Translations under genes and position numbers: made by a program
Source: JAHJDS01 sp964569795
GTDB lineage: Bacteria; Desulfobacterota; Desulfarculia; Desulfarculales; JAHJDS01
Length of the DNA: 64,000 nucleotides
NCBI GenBank assembly: GCA_964569795.1
Contig: CAZMVB010000022.1
Span: 1 to 64,000, forward strand
Direction: 5' to 3'
The notes under the pieces: model-generated
Database searches by the model: none
What the model saw: only the letters and a program-made list of their open reading frames with translations
Told to the model about the DNA's origin: nothing
Shown: positions 51,168 through 59,043 of the stretch, in pieces
Layout: every line of letters starts with the position of its first letter
Position numbering within the stretch: the first letter of the stretch is position 1

Positions 51168-53075
51168 GTGCAGAGCAAGGCCGGTCAGAGGACCCTCGAG
51201 GTGGCGATCATCGTGGTCGGATTGGCCATGGTGGCCTACCACCTCATCAGCAGTCAGTACGTGCTGGTCAGCGGCATCGAGCACCGCAACCTCCACCTGG
51301 GCTTCGCCCTGTTGCTGGTGTTCCTGTCGGCGATCAAGGACGGCGGTCCGGTCACCGGGATCGTCGCCGCGATCCTGGCCGCCCTGTCCGTGGCGGCCGT
51401 GGCGTACGTCGCCCTGAACTACGACGCCCTGGAACTCCGGGCCTCGTTCAACACCGTCCTGGACCTGGTGGTCGGGGTGGTGCTGATCGTGGTGGTCGTC
51501 GAGGGCACCCGACGGGCCTTCGGCCTGGTCCTGCCCCTGGTGGCCCTGGTGGCGCTGGCCTACTATTTCTTCGGCTACCTTCTGCCCGAGCCGTTCACCA
51601 CGGCCCGGCTGTCCTTCGCCAAGATCATCCCCAACCTGTCCATCGGGCTGACCGGCATCTACGGCGTGGCCCTGGGGGTGTCGGCCAGTTACATCTTCCT
51701 GTTCGTGGTCCTGGGAACCATTCTCCAGGTCTCGGGGGCGACCGGCTTTTTCAACGAGGTCGGCAAGCTGGTCGGGCGCCGCTTCCGGGCCGGCCCGGCC
51801 ATGAGTTCGGTCATCACCAGCGCCCTGGTCGGTTCGACCACGGGCAGCATCGGCGCCAATATCATCACCACCGGCTCCTTCACCATTCCCCTGATGAAGC
51901 GGGTCGGATACCGCAGCGAGCAGGCCGCCGCCATCGAGGCCGCCGCCTCCAACGGCGGGCAGATCATGCCTCCGGTGATGGGGGCGGCGGCCTTTGCCAT
52001 GGCCGCCATGACCGGGACCACCTACCTGAAGATCATGGTCGCCGCCCTGGTGCCGGCCCTGATCTACTTCGCCCTGGCCGGGGTGTACGTCCAGGTCCAG
52101 GCGACCAAGATGGGGCTTGCCTACGAGGTCGAGCGTCCGGACATCAAGGAGATGCTGTGGCGGGCCCCGGGCTTCATCATCCCCCTGGGGCTGATCGTCT
52201 ATCTGCTGATGCAGGGTCGGCCGCTGCCCTATTGCGGCTTCTGGGCCATCGTGGCCACGGTGGTCCTGAGCCTGTTCCGGAAGGCGACCCGGGTCTCGTG
52301 GACCACCTGGTTCAAGGGCTTCGCCCGGGGGGCCGTCACCGGGGCCCAGATCGGGGTGGCCTGCGCCTGCCTGGGACTGCTGCTCGACACCCTGACCGGC
52401 ACCGGCCTGGGGCTCAAGCTCCCGGGGCTGGTCGAGAACTGGAGCGGCGGCCATCTGCTGCTGGCCCTGGTAATGACCGCCATCGGTTCGATCATCCTGG
52501 GCATGGGGGTCTCCACCATCGGGGTTTATATCCTGGTGGCCGTGGTCACCGCCCCCATCTTGATCAAGATGCACCTGAGCGTCCTGCAGGCCCACTTCTT
52601 CGTCTTCTTCTTCGCCTGCTTCTCCATGGTCACCCCGCCGGTGGGCATGGGCTCGATCATCGCCTCCAAGGTGGCCGGGGCCAGATACATCCCCACGGCC
52701 ATGGAGGCGGTCAAGGTCTCCCTGGCCGGGTTCGTCCTGCCGTTTCTGTTCATCTACAATCCCGAGTTGCTCCTGCAGGCCACCGGGGCCCCGTGGTGGA
52801 ACGTGGCTTACCGCGTACTCAACTGCCTGGTGTTGATGCTGGCCCTGCAGGTGGTGCTGGTCGGCCATTTCATGGCGGCCCTGAACCTGAGCGAGCGGGG
52901 GGTGCTGCTCCTGGCGGCCGGGCTGATCTTTGCCGGATTCGCCGCGCCGCTGCACTGGCTGTTCGTCCCCGGCCTGGTGGGGTTCGCGGGGGTCTGCTTC
53001 ACCCAGGCGGCCAAGTTCAAGGCGCGGCGCCGCTCCCCGGGCGGGCCGGCCGTCGTCGAGGAGGGCGCCTCGTGA
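51168..53075 (+). CDS. TRAP transporter fused 4TM/12TM permease (TAXI type)
   Basis: The 635-residue protein consists almost entirely of hydrophobic helices, with the small DctQ-like part at the N-terminus (about 1-110) fused to a DctM-like part. Conserved DctM segments include GSTTGSIGANIITTGSFTIPLM near residue 225, EAAASNGGQIMPPVMGAAAFAMA near 260 and the late TPPVGMGS. It should drive sodium- or proton-coupled uptake with the TAXI receptor. GTG 51168 follows a purine-rich segment, and the stop overlaps the next gene's GTG (GTGA). Confidence 0.9.
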   Translation: MQSKAGQRTLEVAIIVVGLAMVAYHLISSQYVLVSGIEHRNLHLGFALLLVFLSAIKDGGPVTGIVAAILAALSVAAVAYVALNYDALELRASFNTVLDLVVGVVLIVVVVEGTRRAFGLVLPLVALVALAYYFFGYLLPEPFTTARLSFAKIIPNLSIGLTGIYGVALGVSASYIFLFVVLGTILQVSGATGFFNEVGKLVGRRFRAGPAMSSVITSALVGSTTGSIGANIITTGSFTIPLMKRVGYRSEQAAAIEAAASNGGQIMPPVMGAAAFAMAAMTGTTYLKIMVAALVPALIYFALAGVYVQVQATKMGLAYEVERPDIKEMLWRAPGFIIPLGLIVYLLMQGRPLPYCGFWAIVATVVLSLFRKATRVSWTTWFKGFARGAVTGAQIGVACACLGLLLDTLTGTGLGLKLPGLVENWSGGHLLLALVMTAIGSIILGMGVSTIGVYILVAVVTAPILIKMHLSVLQAHFFVFFFACFSMVTPPVGMGSIIASKVAGARYIPTAMEAVKVSLAGFVLPFLFIYNPELLLQATGAPWWNVAYRVLNCLVLMLALQVVLVGHFMAALNLSERGVLLLAAGLIFAGFAAPLHWLFVPGLVGFAGVCFTQAAKFKARRRSPGGPAVVEEGAS

Positions 53076-54247
53076 AGATCATCGGCCTGGAAATATTTCC
53101 CCTGACCGTCGAGTTCAAGCGGGTCATCGAGGAATCCTTCGGCACCGTCGGCCTGCGGGAAGACGACGTGGTCATCGTGATGCACACCGACGAGGGGATC
53201 ACCGGCCTGGGAGAGGGCAGCACCCTGGGTCCCTTTTATTCGGGGGAGAGCCAGGGGACGGTCATCGACATCATCGCCAACCATATCTTTCCCAAGGTCC
53301 TGGCGGGCAGCGACCCCTTCAACCTGGAGTTGATCCACCGGCGCATGGACGAGGTGGTTTACGGGAACCACGTGGCCAAGGCGGCCGTCGATTTCGCCCT
53401 CCACGACGTCATCGGCCGGTCCCTGGGTATCCCGGTCCATCGGTTCATCGGCGGGGCGCACCTGACCGAGATACCGCTGCGCTACGCCGTGGGCATCGAT
53501 CGGCCCGAGGTCATGGCCGCCCGGTCCGGGGAAGCGGTCCAGGCCGGCTTCACCGGGATCAAGATGAAGGTCGGCCTCGATCCGGCCCTGGACGTGGACC
53601 GGGTGGCGGCCATCCGTCAAGCGGTCGGGGAAGGGATCATCATCGACGTGGACGTCAACGGGGCCTACCGGCCCAAGGAGGCCGTCGAGACCATCCGGCG
53701 CATGGAGGTTTACGGGCCCCTGCTCATCGAGCAGCCGGTGCACCGGGACGACCTGGAGGGGATGGCCCTGGTCCGGCGCCGGGTGGGAGCGCCCATCGGG
53801 GCCTGCGAGGCGGCCATCACCCTGCCCCAGATCCAGCGCATCATCCGTCTCGGGGCGGCCGATTTCTTCAACTACAAGATCAGCCGTTCGGGCGGCTTCT
53901 ACCCTGGCGGGGCCGCCGTCCAGACGATCGACGCGGCCGGCCTGTTCGCGGTGGGCTCCGAGCAGCTGGGCTTCGGCGTGGAGCTGGCGGCCCAGGCCCA
54001 CTTCGCCGCGGCGCACTCGACCCTGATGCTGCCGGGCGGATACGCGGCCGGCGTCCTGGGCATGGCCGGCGCCCTGGACAATGAGGACTTCGACGGGGAC
54101 ATCGTGACCGGCTCGCCCCGGGTGAGCGGAGGCCGCCTGTCGGTGCCCCAGGGCCCGGGCCTGGGCGTCGAGCTGCGCCGCGAGAAAGTGGCCGAGCGGT
54201 TGACCCCCGGCCGGGAGCCGCTGGTCGTCGGGGAGACCGCTCCATGA
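53072..54247 (+). CDS. Enolase-superfamily enzyme, muconate-lactonising subgroup (copy 1)
   Basis: The 391-residue enzyme has the full acid-base set of the muconate cycloisomerase subgroup. Lys164 and Lys166 (GIKMK) end the second barrel strand, metal ligands are Asp194 (DVN), Glu220 (IEQP) and Glu246, and Lys269 sits in KISRSGG. Reactions in this subgroup include cycloisomerisation, racemisation, epimerisation and syn-dehydration of carboxylates. The start is a GTG overlapping the TRAP permease stop. The stop overlaps the flavoprotein start (ATGA), so translation is coupled. Confidence 0.85.
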   Translation: MKIIGLEIFPLTVEFKRVIEESFGTVGLREDDVVIVMHTDEGITGLGEGSTLGPFYSGESQGTVIDIIANHIFPKVLAGSDPFNLELIHRRMDEVVYGNHVAKAAVDFALHDVIGRSLGIPVHRFIGGAHLTEIPLRYAVGIDRPEVMAARSGEAVQAGFTGIKMKVGLDPALDVDRVAAIRQAVGEGIIIDVDVNGAYRPKEAVETIRRMEVYGPLLIEQPVHRDDLEGMALVRRRVGAPIGACEAAITLPQIQRIIRLGAADFFNYKISRSGGFYPGGAAVQTIDAAGLFAVGSEQLGFGVELAAQAHFAAAHSTLMLPGGYAAGVLGMAGALDNEDFDGDIVTGSPRVSGGRLSVPQGPGLGVELRREKVAERLTPGREPLVVGETAP

Positions 54248-55968
54248 GGCGACCCGAGATCGGCCGCCTGGAGACCGATCTGCTGATCGTCGGGGGCGGC
54301 GGGGCGGCGGCCATGGCCGCCCTGGCCGCCGTCGGCCAGGGTATCCGGGTGACGGTGGTCAGCAAGGAGAGTTCGCCGGTCGGCGGCGCCACCATCCAGG
54401 CCTCGGGCGGCATTGCCTCGATCTTCGATCCCCAGGACGGGCCCCAGGCCTTCTACGACGACGTCATGGCCGGCGGCGGTCGGCTCAACGATCCGGACCT
54501 GGTCCGGGTCCTGGCCGACGAGGTCCGGCCCGCCCTGGCCCGGCTGGAAAGCTACGGCTACCGGCTGGACCGCGATACCCCCAGGCGATTTCATCGAATC
54601 AAGGCCTCGGAGGGACATACCTTTGCCCGGGGTTACCTGGACCGGCGGGAGGGGGTCGGCTTTTCCCACGCCCTGGGTCAAGCCCTGCTCCAGCGGCCGG
54701 TGGAATTCATTGCTGACACCATCGTCGTCGAATTGATCCAGGAGCAGGACCGGGTGACGGGGGCCTTGGCCTTTGACCTGGCCGCCGGCCGTTTTGTGCT
54801 CTGCCAGGCCCGGGCGGTGCTTTTGGCGACCGGCGGGCTGGGACAGGTTTACCTGCAGACCACCAACGCCGCCAGCCTGACCGGCGACGGCCTGGTTCTG
54901 GCCTGGCGGGCCGGGGCCGAGCTGGTGGACATGGAGATGGTCCAGTTCATGCCCCTGGCCTTCCCCTATCCCCGGGCCTGGCGGGGGGTGTTCATCGGGA
55001 TGTGCTCCCTGTGGGGACCCCGGGTCAAGCTGGTCAACGGCCGCGGCGAGCGGTACATGTCCCGCTACGATCCCGAACGCCTGGAGTACAGCACCCGGGA
55101 CGTGGTGGCCCGGGCCAATTACCAGGAGATAAAGGAGGGGCGGGGCACGGACAAGGGCGCGGTCGTCGTGGACCCCACCGGCAACGACCCCGACCTCCTC
55201 CCCGCCTATCAGCGGTCCCTGCCCGACATCTACGGCCGGGTGGCCCAGGTGTTCGGCCGGGAGGCGGCCCGGTGGCAACGGCCCTTCGAGGCGATCCCCA
55301 GCCAGCACTTCTTCATGGGCGGCGTCAAGATCGATCCCGACGGCCGGACCGGGGTGCCGGGACTGTTCGCCGTGGGCGAGGTGAGCGGCGGGGTGCATGG
55401 GGCCAACCGCCTGGCCGGGGTGGCCCTGGCCGAGATCTTCGTGTTCGGCCACCGGGCCGGTCTGGCCGCGGCCGCGGCCTGCCGGGAGGGGGCCGGGTCG
55501 CCTCCCCGGGAACAGGTGGTGGCCGTCCTGGCCGAGCAGCACGTACCGGTCTCGAGGCCGGGGAACAAAAACGGCCTGCGACCGGGTGAACTGAGGCGGA
55601 CCATCAAGAAGCTGATGTGGGACCAGCTCGGTCCGGTGCGGGGCCGGACCGAGATCGAGCAGGCCCTGACAAAGCTGACGGGCCTCCAGAAAAACGACCT
55701 CACCCGCCTCAGCCCCGGCTCGCCGGCCTCGAAATACAACCTCGAATGGCTGAGGTATTTCGAGACGGATTTCATGCTCCAAAACGCGATCTTCATCGCC
55801 ACCGCCGCCTTGGCCCGCAACGAGAGCCGCGGCTCCCACTATCGCCTCGACGCCCCGGAAGAGGACGACGTCCTGTACAACCTCATCCTGGGCCGGGACG
55901 GGGCGGGCAATCTCACCTGCCGGCGGGCGGTCCGGAAAGCGATCCCCCGGGGAAAAAAACGGCCATGA
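54244..55968 (+). CDS. FAD-dependent dehydrogenase, FrdA/SdhA-like flavoprotein subunit
   Basis: The 574-residue protein has the dinucleotide motif LLIVGGGGAAAMAAL (13-27), the FAD-covalent-region HxT counterpart altered, a capping domain, and the SQHFFMGGVKID and HGANRLAGVAL motifs (about 355 and 380). The C-terminal RNESRGSHYR is typical of SdhA/FrdA. Active-site Arg and His appear conserved, so it should interconvert a dicarboxylate-like C-C bond or an alpha-hydroxy group. No membrane anchor subunit is encoded. It sits between an enolase-superfamily gene and its Fe-S partner, all overlapping by four bases. Confidence 0.85.
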   Translation: MRRPEIGRLETDLLIVGGGGAAAMAALAAVGQGIRVTVVSKESSPVGGATIQASGGIASIFDPQDGPQAFYDDVMAGGGRLNDPDLVRVLADEVRPALARLESYGYRLDRDTPRRFHRIKASEGHTFARGYLDRREGVGFSHALGQALLQRPVEFIADTIVVELIQEQDRVTGALAFDLAAGRFVLCQARAVLLATGGLGQVYLQTTNAASLTGDGLVLAWRAGAELVDMEMVQFMPLAFPYPRAWRGVFIGMCSLWGPRVKLVNGRGERYMSRYDPERLEYSTRDVVARANYQEIKEGRGTDKGAVVVDPTGNDPDLLPAYQRSLPDIYGRVAQVFGREAARWQRPFEAIPSQHFFMGGVKIDPDGRTGVPGLFAVGEVSGGVHGANRLAGVALAEIFVFGHRAGLAAAAACREGAGSPPREQVVAVLAEQHVPVSRPGNKNGLRPGELRRTIKKLMWDQLGPVRGRTEIEQALTKLTGLQKNDLTRLSPGSPASKYNLEWLRYFETDFMLQNAIFIATAALARNESRGSHYRLDAPEEDDVLYNLILGRDGAGNLTCRRAVRKAIPRGKKRP

Positions 55969-56651
55969 AGATCAGATTACAGATCCGGCGCCACGACCCC
56001 CGGATTGCCGCCCAGACCGGTATCCAGACCTTTGACCTGGACCTGGACCCGGACGAGACCGTGGCCGGCGCCCTCGAGGAGGTCCAGGAGACCTTTGATC
56101 CCTCCCTGGCCTTTCGCTTCTTCTGCAACATGAAAAAATGCGGCGAATGCGCCGTGATGGTCAACCACAAGCCTGTGCTGGCCTGCCAAAAGAAGGTCCA
56201 GGCCGAACTGGACATCGAGCCCCTGCCCAACCTGCCCCTGATCAAGGACCTGGCCATCGACCGCCACCGGGTGCTGGCCGAGGTCCTGGCGGCCAGCCCT
56301 GCCCTCCAGGCGGCGATCCCGGGCAACAAAGACCGGCCGCCCACCTCGTTGTCCCTCAGGCTGGAGACCTGTCTCGCCTGTCTGATCTGCCAGGCGATGT
56401 GTCCGACCCGGGCCGAGGCCCCCGGGAAGTTCATCGGCCCCTTGGGTCTGGTCTGGTTGGCCCAGCGGAGCGAACTCGACCCGGCAAACCCGGGGATCAA
56501 GGAGGAGATCGGCCGACAGGTAGCGATGTGCCGGCAATGCGGCGATTGCTGGAAGTACTGCCCCACTCCGGCCAAGGGAGTGGTCAGGGTCCTCAAACGA
56601 CACGGCGCCACGGCGCCCCCGGAAACGGAAAAAGGTGGAGTCGAAGAATGA
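55965..56651 (+). CDS. Iron-sulfur subunit, FrdB/SdhB-like
   Basis: The 228-residue protein has a [2Fe-2S] ferredoxin-like N-terminal domain (CNMKKCGEC, 11 residues, C, near residues 54-74). A C-terminal helical domain has CLACLICQAMCP near residue 137 and CRQCGDCWKYCP near residue 190, for [4Fe-4S] and [3Fe-4S] or [4Fe-4S] clusters. It pairs with the flavoprotein upstream to carry electrons away, presumably to a quinone or a heterodisulfide-reductase-like partner elsewhere, because no cytochrome b anchor is present. Confidence 0.85.
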   Translation: MKIRLQIRRHDPRIAAQTGIQTFDLDLDPDETVAGALEEVQETFDPSLAFRFFCNMKKCGECAVMVNHKPVLACQKKVQAELDIEPLPNLPLIKDLAIDRHRVLAEVLAASPALQAAIPGNKDRPPTSLSLRLETCLACLICQAMCPTRAEAPGKFIGPLGLVWLAQRSELDPANPGIKEEIGRQVAMCRQCGDCWKYCPTPAKGVVRVLKRHGATAPPETEKGGVEE

Positions 56652-57808
56652 AGATCAGCAAGGTCGAACTGATACCGGTCACCGTGCCCTACCGCTTCCC
56701 CATCGTCCACGCCTTTGGCGGTCGGGTCGCCGGCGACTACATGATCGTCCGGATTCACACCGACGCCGGCCTGACCGGGGTGGGCAGCGGCGGGGTGCTG
56801 TTTCCGATGCATTCCGGCGAGTCCCTGGACGGCGCCCTGGGTCACCTGGACTACCTGGCCCGGACGATCCTGTTGAACGCGGACCCCTTTGACATCGAGC
56901 GGCTGATGGCCCAGGTCAACCGGGCGCTCCACGGGCACTGGCTGACCAAATCCTCGCTGGACTTCGCCCTGCACGACCTGAAGGGCAAGGCCCTGGGCGT
57001 GCCGGTCTATCAACTGCTGGGCGGGCTCTGCCGGGACAAGGTTCCCCTGGAGTTCATCGTCGGCCTGGGCGAGCCCCAGGCCATGGCCGACAAGGGCCGG
57101 GAATATCTGGACCATGGATTTCACGGGCTGAAGATCAAGTTCAGCGGCGAGCCGAAACTGGACCTGGAGCGCTTCGCCGCGGTCCGCCGAGCGGCCGGTC
57201 CGGACTGCCGGGTGAGCGTGGACATGAACGAGGCCTACACCCCGGCCACGGCGCCGGCGGTGATCAGGGCCGTGGCCGACATGGGCGTGACCTTTGTCGA
57301 GCAGCCGGTGTCCCGGCGGGACGTCACCGGTATGCGGGAGGTGAAGGAAAAGGTGGACGTGGTCCTGGCGGCCGATGAAGGGGGCTGGTCCCTGGACGAG
57401 GCGGCGGCCCTGATTCAGGCCCGGGCCGCGGACCTGTTCCACACCGTGCCCAGCCGTATCGGCGGCTTCACCCGGGCCCTCAAGTACCGGTCCCTGATCG
57501 AGGCCTACGGCCTGATGTCCTGCATCTCGGCCTACAACGGCACCGGACTGGAGCACGCCGCCTCGTCTCATTTCATCGCCGCCACCTGCAAGGACCCGCT
57601 GTTTCCCGAGGAGCCGGTGGGCGTCCTCTACCTCTTCGGCGGTCACGGCACGGACGAGATCACCGGCGACGTCATCCGGAAAACCAGCGGGCGCATCGCC
57701 GAGGGGTACCTCTATGCCCCCGAGGGACCGGGCCTGGGGGTGGAACTCCATGAAGCCAACATCGCCAAGTACATTTCGCCCGGAAAAAAACCGGTGACCA
57801 TCGACTGA
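56648..57808 (+). CDS. Enolase-superfamily enzyme, muconate-type, lacking one catalytic lysine (copy 2)
   Basis: The 386-residue paralog keeps Lys162 and Lys164 (LKIK), Asp192 (VDMN), Glu218 (VEQP) and the acidic pair at 243-244. In the KxxRxGG motif the lysine is replaced by Val267 (VPSRIGG). With only one of the two general bases, racemisation or two-base epimerisation is unlikely; a one-base elimination or cycloisomerisation remains possible. It overlaps the Fe-S subunit gene by four bases (ATGA). Two different members in one operon suggest consecutive steps. Confidence 0.85.
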   Translation: MKISKVELIPVTVPYRFPIVHAFGGRVAGDYMIVRIHTDAGLTGVGSGGVLFPMHSGESLDGALGHLDYLARTILLNADPFDIERLMAQVNRALHGHWLTKSSLDFALHDLKGKALGVPVYQLLGGLCRDKVPLEFIVGLGEPQAMADKGREYLDHGFHGLKIKFSGEPKLDLERFAAVRRAAGPDCRVSVDMNEAYTPATAPAVIRAVADMGVTFVEQPVSRRDVTGMREVKEKVDVVLAADEGGWSLDEAAALIQARAADLFHTVPSRIGGFTRALKYRSLIEAYGLMSCISAYNGTGLEHAASSHFIAATCKDPLFPEEPVGVLYLFGGHGTDEITGDVIRKTSGRIAEGYLYAPEGPGLGVELHEANIAKYISPGKKPVTID

Positions 57809-57827
57809 GGCCCCAGGGAGAGAACTG

Positions 57828-58952
57828 ATGCCCGACCACACCGAACAGGAGCGCCGCTACCGGCTGGTGCGCGAACAGATGCGCCGCCGGGACATCCCCC
57901 TGCTGGTGGCCGCGTCCAACGCCCAGGTGAACCAGCAAGGATTCGTGCGCTTTTTCAGCAGCCTGCCGATACCCATCTACTCCCACGGCCTGCTCTTCCC
58001 CCTCGAGGGGGAGCCGCGGCTGTTCACCCCCTCGCCGGTGCAGACCTACTGGGCCCGCCGGCTTTCCTGGATGGCGGACGAACAGATCGTCATGGCCCGG
58101 CCGTGGGGCCGGCGGTGCGCCGCGAGGATAAACGAGTTGGGGCTGGCTGAGGCCCGGATCGGGGTCTTGAGTCCTGAAACCTTCCCGGCCCCGGAACTCG
58201 ACGCCTTGCGCGAGCTATGCCCCGGGGCCTCCCTGGTGGACTGCACCCAGTGGTTCGAGGAGGTGCGCAGCCAAAAGAGCCCCGAGGAGTTGGAGATCAT
58301 CCGGCGGACGACCCGGATCGCCGACCAGGCCATCGAGCTGTTCAAGGAGTGCCTGCGTCCCGGCGTCAGCGAGCGGGTAGTAGTCGCCGAGGTGGAGTGC
58401 GAGGTCCGGCGCCGGGGCGCGGAGCGAACCTTCTATTTGATCGCCTCGCAGCTCGGATCCCAGTTCCCCTATATTCCGGGCGACGGACTGCTGACTCCTG
58501 AGGCGCCTGTCCTGTTCTCGGTGGAGCTCTCCGGACCGGAAGGCTACTGGACCCAGGTGGTGCGCACCTTCTTCTGGAGCCGACCCGGCGGAGAACTGGA
58601 ACGGATGTGTCGCGCCCATGACGAACTGCGTCTTTTGGCCCGGGAGGAGCTTCGTCCCGGACGAGAAATCGCCCAGGTGGCCCTGAATTTCCGCCAGACC
58701 ATTCAGAGTCACGGCCTGGACTTCGGCATTCATTTCGGGCACGGCCTCGGTCTGGACGTGGTCGAGGAACCTCTGGTCAACACCGAAAACCATGCCCCGC
58801 TGCGGGAAAACCAAGTGGCGGTCATCCACCCCCACCTGGTGGACGCCGAGCGGGAACTGGGCGTCTGGTTCGGAGACGTTTATTTGATCGGGAAGGACAA
58901 GACCGATATCCTGTCATCAAGCGAATCAATGGCGTTCAGTGCCTCGAAATGA
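57828..58952 (+). CDS. Creatinase/aminopeptidase P-fold (M24) protein without the metal site
   Basis: The 374-residue protein has an N-terminal creatinase domain (about 10-145) and a C-terminal pita-bread domain. At the five metal-ligand positions of M24 peptidases it has Glu233, Gln243, His305, His335 (or nearby) and Gly349, so only the histidine of FGHGLG is conserved. This resembles creatinase, which is metal-free and hydrolyses a C-N bond in a small molecule. It follows the second enolase-type gene after 19 bases and is probably the last gene of the operon. The exact substrate is unknown. Confidence 0.8.
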   Translation: MPDHTEQERRYRLVREQMRRRDIPLLVAASNAQVNQQGFVRFFSSLPIPIYSHGLLFPLEGEPRLFTPSPVQTYWARRLSWMADEQIVMARPWGRRCAARINELGLAEARIGVLSPETFPAPELDALRELCPGASLVDCTQWFEEVRSQKSPEELEIIRRTTRIADQAIELFKECLRPGVSERVVVAEVECEVRRRGAERTFYLIASQLGSQFPYIPGDGLLTPEAPVLFSVELSGPEGYWTQVVRTFFWSRPGGELERMCRAHDELRLLAREELRPGREIAQVALNFRQTIQSHGLDFGIHFGHGLGLDVVEEPLVNTENHAPLRENQVAVIHPHLVDAERELGVWFGDVYLIGKDKTDILSSSESMAFSASK

Positions 58953-59043
58953 AATCTCCGGGGCCGCCCCTCAAGTCCTTCACCTGCAGGCCTGAGAAGA
59001 CCGGTCAAGTCAATTCCCAGGGCGGCGGCGACTCGTCAAACGG

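Noticed and set aside
51039..52955. 638-codon open frame antisense to the TRAP permease gene
   Set aside because: It mirrors a strongly supported membrane protein. Its translation is repetitive in Gln, Gly, His and Asp, as expected from the antisense of GC-rich codons.
53899..55839. 646-codon antisense frame opposite the enolase and flavoprotein genes
   Set aside because: The sense frames carry complete catalytic motifs and overlapping start/stop codons; the antisense is composition-driven.
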